Source: Xenopus tropicalis
Taxonomy: Eukaryota; Chordata; Amphibia; Anura; Pipidae
DNA length: 64,000 nt
Direction: 5' to 3'
Assembly: GCF_000004195.4 (NCBI RefSeq)
Contig: NC_030678.2
Coordinates: 86,588,904-86,652,903, forward strand
The notes beneath the pieces are model-generated. The model ran no database searches. It saw nothing but the letters and a program-made list of their open reading frames with translations, and had not been told where the DNA came from. How positions within the stretch are numbered: the first letter of the stretch is position 1; each line of letters opens with the position of its first letter. A program made the position numbers and the translations under genes. This document shows positions 25,640-43,900 of this stretch, piece after piece.

Positions 25640-28600
25640 AAGTGCCGAGAAGCACCAAGCATCTCTGGAGATTCTCTCATCTGTCCGGCATTTGGCTCCG
25701 GTTGCACGGTATCTGCATCTGATATTCCTCTTCCGCTGTGTGCTTCTCTGTTCCTTTACTTGTGCCTTGTTTCTGCATCTATATCTCTTGCTATTGGACC
25801 ATTATCCTACATGTGTGTGTATGAGGGGTACATTTGGCATCTTTACAACCCGTTGTCCCTTTTCTGGAGATTTAAGTCTGTGCTCCCTTCTCTTGAAATG
25901 GTGCCTGCTTCTCCTTAACTACCTCCATCAGTGCTGCCAAACACATCTGTCCATTCCATTCAATTATATTTAGCCAAATTCATAATATCCATACACTCAG
26001 GGGCCCATAGCCTAGTGGGAAACACAGGATGGACTTGGTCAAGGAACCGCCTATCCCCTGTATTGCCCCCAGGACAAGCCAAACACATTGCTAAGGGGGA
26101 AGGGGCCTTGCCTAAACTCATTTCAGCCCTATTTGGGGCTTCATTCCCACTAAATTGGACAGGTTTGCTTGTTTAACTCTCACACACAGTCATTTAGATC
26201 ACTGGTCACAAGGTCTGCATTGGTTTCCAATATCTTATTATGTTTGGGCTTCTTAAAGGCTGCCATACAGGGGCCACACAGCATGGCCACGTTTGTATTG
26301 TTCCAATCATTCCCAGAAAAATGACAAAGGATCAGAGTGGAGCAGCAGCAAGTGAAGAGGAGCCACAGCTTGCTTTCTCAGCTGCCAATACACTATGCAC
26401 TGGCTGACATGATGCATCGGCTGATGACATTTTTTTAAACCTGGCCGATCCCTCACTGACCCATATCCATAAAAATGCTTGCATGGCTACTTTAAGATTT
26501 AGAACAAGCCAAGAACAAGCTCTGAAACCACACAAGATGTGAAATGTCATATTTTATTGCTGGGAATCCATGGCATCTCTTCAGCAGCAGACAGCTCCTA
26601 CTTTATATGCTGCTAGCATGTAAGGGTTAAATGGACAATGGACATAAATAGTATGTTATGCATACTCTCTCTAAGACCCACCCGTTTCTCCATATAAACC
26701 CCATCATCCCTACGCTGGCAGTTGTAGTTCATCAATATAAGTTGGGCCACAGGCTGGATACATTTTTACTTAAAGGAAATCTATACCCCCAAACAATGCA
26801 GAGCTCTATAAAAATATATTGAATAAACAAACTCATATGTAAAACTCTGCTTCATCTAAATAAACCATTTTCATAAAAATATACTTTTTAGTGGTTTGTG
26901 CTATTGGGCAATCCTTTTGCTTCCACACTACTTCCTGTTACAGTTAGAGCTGCATTATTTCTGGCCTTGTGATTTCTGAGGGAGCCCACAGCCTATCACT
27001 AAATGGTGGTATATATTCCACTTTGGCAAATTCTTTAATAGGTCACTCAACATAATAAAAACTATTGTTTTGTACATGATCTGTTAAAATGGGAATACAA
27101 CATCACAACACACTAGACTACAGGTGCCTTTTAGCAGTAAATATCAAATGGTACAATCCCTCTCTAGGCTAATGCTGCACAGAGCTGTGCATTGACTTTT
27201 CTCTGCCTGCGTTTTCTTCTCAGACAGAGACAAGCCAATGCATTTCCATCTGCTCCTTCTTTTATCTGAACTGACAGAGATGGCATTGGCCTATGCGCAG
27301 ACAAGCAGAGCGGATATTGACACAAAAAACGCAAAAGTATGCATATTTGAACAGATGTCCAATATGTGTGTTTGCACATTCCGAATACAGGAAGTAGCTG
27401 ATGGCTTTGCCTGCTGGTGGAAAGAAGCAATAATTAACAATAACGCAGATGAGGCATAGAGGTCTGACATTAATCTTGGCTGAAGGAAAGCAAAGCAAAA
27501 ATCAATGTTCCCTTTAAGCTATGCACTTGTGCACACACACAAATTTTGAGAACAGTGCACACAAAGAATTTTGCGTGGAAACACATAATTTTGTACTGCA
27601 CACACCAGTTTTTTAAAGTACACCATAGTTTTTAAAAGCGCACACAAGATATTTTTGGCGCACACAGCCAAGAAGAATTTAGAGGGAATATTGGGGGGTG
27701 CCAAGTTGTTAGGCCCTTCCCAGTGACTACACAGGCAGACAAAAGATGATGCACATCCCTGTGTGCCATTAGTTTAGCAATTGCTAATGATCATCTGCTA
27801 TAGGTGCCTTTTGTATTTTCTGCATTCTGTAAACACTTCCCCACTCAGATTTTCTTTTATCTTGTTCTGCCAAATGCATTTCTCTTCCTTTCAAGTTTTC
27901 CTTTGTTCTCATATTTTATTTCTCCTCTTTCCTCTGATTTTACACACCTTTCTCTGTTTATAATTTTTGCCTCCTTCTCATCATCCCAAATCCTTCTACC
28001 TATCCCCCTGTCTATCATTGCTTTACAATGTATGTATTGGACAGATATATGTGGGCTTGTGTATAGGCTGCTGAGGTTTTTCATGTTTCTCATGTGTCAC
28101 AGAAACTAAGTGAAGACATTTTAAATCTACTTTATGTGACCAGTTATTTTTATATATTAATACAAAGTACAGCCATGGGATCTATTATCTGAAAACCTAT
28201 TATCCATAAAGCTATGAAATACAGGAATGTAGTCTTTAGTACAGGTATAGGATCCGTTATCGGAAAACCTGTTATCCAAATGGAGTCTATGGGCCGTCTC
28301 TCATAGACTCCATTTTAACCAATTATTCTAATTTGAAATAATGATTTCCTTTTTCTCTGTAATAATAAAACAGTAGCTTGTACTTGATGGTAACTAAGCT
28401 GCATGAATCCATATTGAGGCAACACAATCCTACTGGGTTTATTTTATGTTTAATTGATTTGCAGCAGCTGGTTATCCAGATTACAGAAAGATCCCTGGAA
28501 AACCCCAGGTCCTGAGCATTCTGGGTAACAGATACCTGTACAATTCCTGTAACAATTCTTATCTTTGGATTGATTTCCTATTTCTCTATAATAATAATAA

Positions 28601-28803
28601 AACACTACCATGCACTTAATACTAGCTACATAAATCTATTTTGGTGGCAGAACAATTCTATTTTATTTAAAAAAATGTAAAATGTATTTTTTCCTACTGG
28701 CCCAGTAAGTGTCACGCTGCCAGGGATACCTTGTGTAGGCTTGGGCTTTCAGATGTGCAGTAAAGTAATCCTGCAATTTTAGTATAGCCCAAGCCTACGC
28801 AAC
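25640..28803. other. Presumed CCDC28B intron 1, left part
   Basis: No coding exon is seen. About 26774-27060 starts like a TTAA element (TTAAAGGAAATCTATACCCC). About 28167-28550 is a copy of the GGATCCGTTATC/CCAAATGGAGTC dispersed repeat. About 27520-27690 is an older repeat rich in GCACACAC. Confidence 0.45.
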
Positions 28804-29685
28804 CAGGGCCGCCATCAGGGGGGCACAGGGGGGACAGTTGTCCCGGGCCCGGGCGTTTAAAGGGGGCCCGGCCGTGCTAGAGTTTTTTTTAGCTCGGGCC
28901 CCCTTCAATCAACTCCGGGCTCTGTTACTATCATCGTTGGCGTCCACTGTTATGTCCCGAACTCCCCGCTACATGTGCGATTTTATAAGGTTGCGCCCTG
29001 TGTGTACTGACATTACACGCACGGGGCGCAACCCTATAAAAGCGCACATGTAGCGGAGAGCTCGGGACGTAGTGAAAGCCAGAGTTGACGCAGGGGAGGA
29101 GATGCAGGAGGAGCCGGAGGAAGCAGAAGGATGCTGGCGGCGGGGGGAGAGGACTGGAGGATGCTTGGGGGGGCCCTGGGGGAAGGTGGAGGATACTTGG
29201 GGGGCCCTGGGAGAAGGAGGAGGATGCTTGGGGGGGCCCTGGGGGAAGGAGGAGGATGCTTGGGGGGGCCCTGGGGGAAGGAGGAGGATGCCTGGGGGGG
29301 GGGGCCTGAAGGAAGCAGCAGGATGCTGGGGGGGGGGAGGAGCTGGAAGATGCTTGGGGGGCCCTGGAAGAAGCAGGAGGATGCTGGGGGGGGGGAGCGG
29401 GAAGAAGCAGTAAGGAAGCAGCGGAGAGCGGGCCATTGTATGGGGACACTGGGGGAGGACCACCAATGTTTTAGGGGGCCCTGGGCTGGCTAGCAATGTT
29501 TTAGTGGGTCCCTGCCCTGGCACCAATGCAAAACGTAACCCTTGGCCACAAATGCTTTAGGGAGGCCCTGGCTACCAATGTTTTAGGGGGCCTTCACTAC
29601 CAATGCCTGTGTGTCCCTTGTATTGATGGGAGGGGCCCAGAAAAGTTTGTTGTGAGGGGCCCCGTGATTTCTGATGGCGGCCCTG
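28804..29685. mobile_element. Non-autonomous hAT-like element, GC-rich, with 8-bp target duplication
   Basis: The ends are CAGGGCCGCCATCAG and CTGATGGCGGCCCTG. They are flanked by exact 8-bp duplications TACGCAAC at 28796-28803 and 29686-29693. The interior holds a hairpin (about 28971-29052) and a minisatellite of GGAGGATGCTTGGGGGGGCC-like units from about 29140 to 29400. Gly-rich and Pro-rich open frames in it are artefacts. No transposase is present. Confidence 0.9.
29140..29400. repeat. G-rich minisatellite, about 29-bp units
   Basis: Repeated units contain GGAGGATGC, a run of G, then GGCCCTGG. The runs of six to nine G per unit could support G-quadruplex formation on this strand. The array is entirely inside the hAT-like element. 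Confidence 0.85.
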
Positions 29686-30767
29686 TACGCAACGCATCCC
29701 TTGGAATTGAGGAGATGATGTTTCCCTCAAACAGCACTTCCTCAAACATTGTTTTTAGAAAACGAGGTCCTCAGCATTCTGTATAAAAAATGTTATAACT
29801 GTATTAAATGCGATTCATTGAAACAGACGAACACCTTTGAATAGGGCCAAAGCACAGCAATGCTGTCCTCTTCCACTGGGCCTGCTTTGTCCTCTATTTT
29901 GATCTGATCATTGACCCAGGTTCCAAATAAGATAAGCCCAATTTGGCCCAACAAATAGGTGGCCATATCGGGCACAGATCTGCTGGTTTGGTGACCAGGC
30001 CAAACAAGCGTATCTTATATGGCCATCTTTAGAATTTGCTGCCCTTATTGAGAAAAAAGTGTTTAACATGATGCCAAAAGGTAGGAGAAGTTGTTACTGC
30101 TGTGTCTTTTATCTTTATTAAATAAGTCTGTAAAATGTTAGTTTGTTATTTCTCTAGAACACAACAGCTTTACATTTATATGATCTGCCTACACCCTTAT
30201 ATTATTTTTATATCCAAAGCATTGAGAGATGTGCACTATTCATTAGTAGTGAAGAATAAGTTTATCACATTTACATAATAAAGGCTTTGCAACATAGTCA
30301 GGGTACAGAGACTGCTTTCAGCTGGAAAGGGAAGGCTGTCACGGGATTCTGGGAATCTAGTATCAACATATTCAACTATTCAGATCACCATGGCAAGGGC
30401 ACAAAGGATGGCAAACAGAAAAGTCCTTTCACTAACAAGAAACGTCTGCGCCTTTGTCCACACGACTCTTCTTCTAATTTTGTTTTTCCCCCTCCCTGTC
30501 AGTGAAAGTACAGATAGATACAAAGTAAATAATATCACATGCTACAAATGCTCCACTCTAGCTGAGGATCAGGTGTCCCTGAAATATTTAGTGACATAGA
30601 ACCTTCTAAAAATGGGTACACGTGTCAGCTAAATAGATTTGTCTGCAGAACCATGCCTAGAAGCATATTTTAAAGGATATATATATATATATTTCTTTAG
30701 TGTTTTGCCTTTTTATTCACTTGCAACAAGTATATAATTATTATTATTATTAATTGTTATGTTTTAG
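29686..30767. other. CCDC28B intron 1, right part
   Basis: No gene is seen. About 29895-30035 contains a worn MITE related to 39757-39836 (GATCTGCTGGTTTGG, CCAAACAAGC). A short TA run lies near 30675. Confidence 0.45.
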
Positions 30768-30786
30768 GTACAAAAGCACAGTCAGG

Positions 30787-37968
<7,182 letters not shown>

Positions 37969-38320
37969 AGTACAGCATGGAGTGAGAAGGAGGACATGTA
38001 CCAGCACTTCACTAAACAGACTATAAAACTAAAACATCTAGTTTTTAGAATTGGCCAAATAACTCAAGGCCCCAAAAGAGCTTTCTCTTTTTTTCTTTCT
38101 TGTGTGCTAGCAAACAGCAAGTATGATTATCTTAACTCAAGATGACAAGCTGGTTATAGTGAAATGAGATAAAGATTTTTCTTTAGATTTATAATTTAAT
38201 AGCAATAATGCATCAGGAAAAATACAGGCCATAGGGAAAGTAGACAGAAGAGTAACTTGGCTTCTGTATGTGGTCATGCCTTTTAAGTATGCAGCCTTCC
38301 TGTAAGGTGTTACAATTTTT

Positions 38321-38326
38321 AATAAA
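38321..38326 (+). terminator. CCDC28B: Candidate CCDC28B poly(A) signal
   Basis: AATAAA lies about 350 bp after the stop and is followed by T- and GT-rich sequence. It is the first canonical signal downstream of the stop that I can see. Confidence 0.6.
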
Positions 38327-38668
38327 CTTTTTAGAATCTAAGGTGCATTTCAGTGTCTTTTTTCATCATAAAACTGATATTACTTGCTATGTGTGTTGCA
38401 TGTCGGGCAGAGTCGAAAAATCAGAAGAACGGTGCCAGATTTTTTTCAGCAGTTTCAGTATATGAAATGGGCTCTAGCCATACCCCATTTATTTGTTGGA
38501 TTAGTCATTCCTGCAGTGGTGTAACTTGGGCCCAGTGCGACCAATCCCTCCGCCACCCTTACTGGTCCTCTCGCTCCACACCTCCAAGCCCCTACCGCGT
38601 CGCTATTTTAAAGGTAGGAGAGGGGCCGGGGTCTAATGTACAGATAGTTACACCACTGTGCAGATGGG

Positions 38669-39070
38669 TTAAAGGAACAGTAACACCAAAAAATAAAAGT
38701 AATAAAAATATAATGCACTGGTAAAACTGGTGTGTTTGCTACAGTAACACTACTATCATTTATATAAATAAGCTGCTGTGTAGCCACGGGGGCAGCCATT
38801 CAAGCTGGAAAAAAGGAGAAAAGGCACAGGTTACATAGCAGATAACAGATAAGTTCTGTAGAATACAATAGTGTTTTATCTGTTATCTGCTATGTGCCTG
38901 TGCCTTTTCTCCTTTGAATGGCTGCCCCCATACTACACAGCAGCTTATTTATATAAATTATAGTAGACTTTCTGAAGTAAACACACAACTTTTACCAGTG
39001 CAGGGCAGCAGCACATTATATTTTAGTTACTTTTATACACTTTCATTTTTTGGTGTTACTGTTCCTTTAA
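38669..39070. repeat. TTAA-flanked MITE, first of an abutting chain
   Basis: The left end TTAAAGGAACAGTAACACC is at 38669 and its inverse ends at 39070. The right TTAA is shared with the next element. It is the same family as 5020-5444 and 19432-19846. Confidence 0.87.
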
Positions 39071-39490
39071 AGGAACAGTAACACCAAAAAATAAAAATGT
39101 TTTTAAGTAATCATAATACAATGCACTGTTGCCCTGCACTGGTAAAATTTGCACATTTGCTTCAGAAACACTTCTATAGTTTATATAATAAGCCACTGTG
39201 TAGCCATGGGGGCAGCCATTCAAGCTGGAAAAAGGAGAAAAGGCACAGGCACGTAGCAGATAACAGATAAAACACCATTGTATTGTACAGAACTTATCTG
39301 TTATCTGCTATGTAACCTGTGCCTTTTCTCTTTTAAATGGCTGCCCCCATGGCTACACAGCAGCTTCATTTACTAAACTATAGTAATGTTTCTAAAGCAA
39401 ATACACCAGTTGCACCAGTGCAGGGCAACAGTACATTATACTGTAGTTCCTTTTATACACTTTGATTTTTTGGTGTTACTGTTCCTTTAA
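39067..39490. repeat. TTAA-flanked MITE, second of the chain
   Basis: The left end TTAAAGGAACAGTAACACC begins in the TTAA shared with the previous element, and the right TTAA at 39487-39490 is shared with the next. It is the same family as its left neighbour but clearly diverged, so it is not a simple tandem duplication of it. Confidence 0.86.
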
Positions 39491-39836
39491 GGTGGCCATA
39501 CATGGGCAGATTTAATAAGCTGGTTCGAGTCTTTCAGACCAATTCAGCAGCTTATCTGCCCATGTATATGGGTCCCTGTTGGCCTTCCCCGAATAATATG
39601 TGGCCAAAACTTGGCCAGGTGTCGATCGGGCAGGTTTGATTTTCCCATTGGATCAGGAACTGCATCGGTTCATTGATGTGCTCCTCGCTACTCATTATTG
39701 TAATTTGATCATTTGGCCCTAGGGCCAAGTGATCAAATTTGCCTGATATCGGCCACCTTAGGTGGGCATATCGGGGCAAAGATCTGCTAATTTGGCAACC
39801 TTGCCAAACAAGTGGATCTTAACATGTATAGTCTTA
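39487..39836. repeat. AAGGTGGCCATAC-type MITEs, third and fourth of the chain
   Basis: The third element runs from TTAAGGTGGCCATACATGG at 39487 to GATATCGGCCACCTTA at 39760. A fourth begins at about 39757 with TTAGGTGGGCATATCGG and fades near 39836. The families differ from the preceding two elements. Confidence 0.7.
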
Positions 39837-40800
39837 TGCTTTTTAAAGCTGATTTGGAATTAAACAGGGTTGAAACGTAATTGAAGTCAATGAGTTTATT
39901 TTATGATAGCTTATATTTTACTGTAGGGGGTACATTATTTACTATATATTTTACAATAAGAGATACATTATGCCCTATATAAAGTGCATTTTTTTTCTTC
40001 AGAACATGTGATAGCAGCTGTGCACAGTCATTTGTGGTTGCGCAGATTTACTGTTGGCGACAAATCTTCCCATGTGCCAGTACCCTACGAATAACTCCCT
40101 TATTTAAATATTTCATTTTTAGGAACTGCTGGACATTTTAAAGGGACTGATAGTGCTCACAATATAGCTGCAAATGTCATCAAACTTTACACTCTAGATT
40201 GTAGAATATAATGGATAAAGTACTAAAATAAAAAAATGATTAGAAGTCAGTATATAAAACTGCTTGATCAACGCCTGTCCAATTTTTGGCCAGATATTGA
40301 CCAGGTAGACCCATCGGGTGTCCCAATACATGAGCAGAGAATCTGCAAAATCGGTCAGAAGGACTTGAATCAGCAACTTAAATCTGCTGATGTATGGCCA
40401 CTTTTAGCCTTATTAAGGGTGCTACAACACCCCCATGTTGGGGCTTGTCCACATTGCTTTCAAAATTTGTTCATCTTGCCTATCAGTGCTATATATACTA
40501 ATATGGGTACACACTCAGACCTGCACACATGGCAATGCTGACATGCAGCTGCATGTAGAACTGTGTCACTGCTTCTCATGCTATGACAGTGGGTTACAGT
40601 TGCTGCCCGTCACCATTTACCACTGACATGCTGCCATGTTAGTGGTGTCAACAGCAGTTCTAAATAGAGCTGCTGGAAAAAATACCAGCAGTCCTAAATC
40701 AATCTATTATCTATATATCTGTCCGTATAACCTGTCTATATGATCTAATCTCTCTCAACATCTTTCTCTCCGACTTCCATTATAAAAATTCCCCTTGCAG

Positions 40801-40950
40801 TTGTCAGTAGGGGGCGATATAAAGCTACCACTGCCGGCGCTTGGGATGACCAATGGCACTAAAGTTTAGCGGCTTGATTGTTTCATTGGTTCTTGAGGTG
40901 ACGTCACAAGGAAGCGACAAAGTGAGTTGCCAAGAGACGGCGGTTGGCTG
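40801..40950 (+). promoter_or_regulatory. IQCC: IQCC promoter with CCAAT, CRE and X-box-like sites
   Basis: The stretch just upstream of the IQCC ATG has CCAAT at 40850-40854, an inverted CCAAT (ATTGG) at 40885-40889, and a perfect CRE, TGACGTCA, at 40899-40906. The word GTTGCCAAGAGAC is at 40926-40938, 12 bp before the ATG. The inverse of that word, GTCTCTTGGCAAC, occurs in the DCDC2B promoter and contains a perfect RFX half-site GGCAAC. Confidence 0.65.
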
Positions 40951-40995
40951 ATGGAGGCGGAAGGAGCGCTGAATGAAAGCGTGCGAGTGTTGCAG
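40951..40995 (+). CDS. IQCC: IQCC exon 1 coding part
   Basis: The ATG at 40951 opens MEAEGALNESVRVLQ, ending in the Leu-Gln that begins the IQ motif. The donor is GTTAGA at 40996. Confidence 0.85.
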
Positions 40996-43900
40996 GTTAG
41001 ACTGTTACACTGTCGCAGTGGGAAAAACAAGGCTTACGATGCAGAAGTACTAGAATAGGTGGTGCTGGTGGGTACCTACAGGCTTAGTTGGGATAACTGG
41101 CAGCTGATACTAACGAAATGCTAGAGGAATTCTCATTTGGAACTGTGTGTACTCTAAATAGAAGAGAAGTTAGTGACGCCGCCTTCCCAAATGGCAGCAA
41201 CCAGAACTGAAACTTTAATTAAAAGAGTATAGCGTATAAGGATTCTTTGATTTATGTCTGTTTACACGTCAGGGGGCTTTACAGATTGGGGGGGTTAAAG
41301 ATATGCCATGCAATATTTAAATGCTAAGATATATATTGGCATTGTGTGCTCTAAACATTTCCAGGTACCAGTAACTTATCTGTCAACAACTAAAGAACCT
41401 TCCTATAATTTGAACCTGTGTGACTGTGCTGCTTTCTGTCTTGTCACTTGTCATGGGAAGTAAGACACTTCCCATGAGCACCTGGGAAAGCTTCCCTGAT
41501 GCAGGTACATTAGGGAAGTGTAAAGTAAATTGCTTTGTTTCCCCTGGATACAAGACATATCCCTTGCAATATTTGTTCCTAAATAAGGCTGGATGGCTTA
41601 CCCCTGGCATATTACATTTTGCATATTCTGACCTCTCACTGAACATCTAGCTCATGGTTTGATGATAATTTATAATGCGCCACACAAATAAGGATTAAGG
41701 CCTTATGATGCCCATATAAAAACAACCATTCTGAATGTTTTTTTAGAGATGTATAATTCAAATATTCTATTTCATATCTGCATCACAGATTAGAATTTAT
41801 GTGATACTCTGTTGTAGCTTTATGGACAAAGAAAGACATGAGAAGTGCTGCTGTACTTGCAAACTGTCGACATTGTTTTTTTTAAACACAGTTAAACCTT
41901 AGAATATTTCGCATAACCATTGTTATAATTAGTAAGAAAAACTATACATCATATCTGTAACACCCCCTGAGCAGGTTCATAGAGAGTGAAATTAAGAGAC
42001 CAAAATTAGAATAGAAAATGTAAATGTGAGCTAATGCGTGATGCAGCGCTGACAATAAGGCTGGAGGAAATGCAAATACCTTAAGGTGGCCATACACGCT
42101 AAAATCCACTCGCTTGGCGATGTCACCAAGCTAGCAGATCTTCTCCCGATATCCCCACCTACGCATGGGCGATATCAGGCTAATTCGAATTAGAACGGGT
42201 TTTGAACGGGATGGGTATAGGTGTCGAGCTGATGCGGTCCCCGATCCGACTGATTTTTAAACCTGCCCGGTTTCAAGCCAGATGTCGGTCAGGCAGGCCC
42301 GTCATTAGTGCCCATACATGGGCTGGTAGGCTGCTGATATCGATCCCTTTGACCGATATTGGCAGCTAGAATCAGCCCATGTATGGCAGCATTTAGACTG
42401 CAGCACTGATGAGGTCTGAGTCTATCAGGTCTTTGACTGAAGCTCATCACTCCCGCAGTAGCCATGTCTTAAGAGATGTTGTCCAATACAAGTCAATTAT
42501 AGGGGCGGAGGTAATGTCATAGGGGCCGATTTATCAAAATGTGAGTTTAGTGGGTGAACTTTCACCCATTGATAAATATGCTTCTGAAAATTCCATAGGA
42601 ATGAATAGAACGTGGGTGAGTGGCTCTAAACTCACATTTTGATAACTCTGCCCCTTAGAGTTCTAGACACCTTATAATGCTAATTAAAGGGAAATAACAT
42701 GAACTACAGGAGGTGGGTATTATTAGACAGAGCAAAGATTATCTAGGAAGAAACAGGGCAGAAAAGAACATTATCTAGGAAGTACTTTTTTTTCTAGGCT
42801 CACATCATATTTTGCCTCTGCTGATTGTATGAGCCATTAGTCTTTACCTTATAATTTTCTTTATAATTCTTCTAGTTTTTTTTTCTTTCTGTAGGCCCAT
42901 GTGCGTGGGTTTCTTACCCGCCGCAGATTAAGAAATGTACGGGAAGACTATTTGGCCTTGGTACGAGAAATTGAAGGAGAAGAATCACATTTGCACTGGG
43001 AGACAAATGTATTCTCTATACCTCGTTTTATCAGAGAGGTTAGTATTACTTTACTCAATGCGATAAGAAGCAATAAATCATCTCTCAGATATAAAATATT
43101 GTACATTTGTTTTAACCAGAAGGTATAGCTAAAAGCTCATTCATCATGACCTTTATAGACAATGGTTAGATCTACACATCCATTCTTTAACTCCTTGATA
43201 GCCATGGTATATCAGAACAACAGAATGGTGATTTATTCCTATCTTGCATATCTAAGTGAAACATATTCTTAAACCACTTTGTGTTGTATGGGATATCTAC
43301 TTTAGAGCTACACAGTTGTCTACTAAGAATTAAATATATTTGAAAAAGGTCTGTAAATTAGTAAATTGAGTGCCTATTTGTTTTCAGAAAAAAGTCCAGC
43401 AAAAGTTGGTTCAACAACATGTGAATCCTGATTCAAAGGATACATCACCAGTTCAAGTTCCACTGATATCTGAACAAAAAGTTAACCCACTTCCTGATGC
43501 ATGGCGCAAAGATCATGAATACCTCCAGCACACCGATCCGGGGGAGAGCCTAACAATAAAAGACATGGAAGCGAACAGTATGCTTGAAATCATCCCAGCA
43601 AAGAGTAAAAGTCTGTTATTTACAAACCCCAAGAGTCCTGTGGCTGGTTTTGATTCAGAGAAAAAGTGCCTAGAACACACAAAACAAGAGGAAGATGCTG
43701 AACAGGGAGATTCTGAGAAAGGTTGTTTAAAAATCTATCCTGTCAGAGAAAGAGAGCCAACTGTTAAACAGAGAGGAAGTGAATTTGCAGCACATAACGG
43801 TCAGAGCCAACAGAGCCTAGAATGGAGCACCGACAGCTGGATATGGAAGGGCAAAGTGTTAGATGAAGGTGAGCAGGGAAAATATGAGACCCGAAATGCC

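Noticed and set aside
28931..29526. Pro-rich (minus) and Gly-rich (plus) frames up to 185 residues
   Set aside because: They come from the G-rich minisatellite in the 28804-29685 element.
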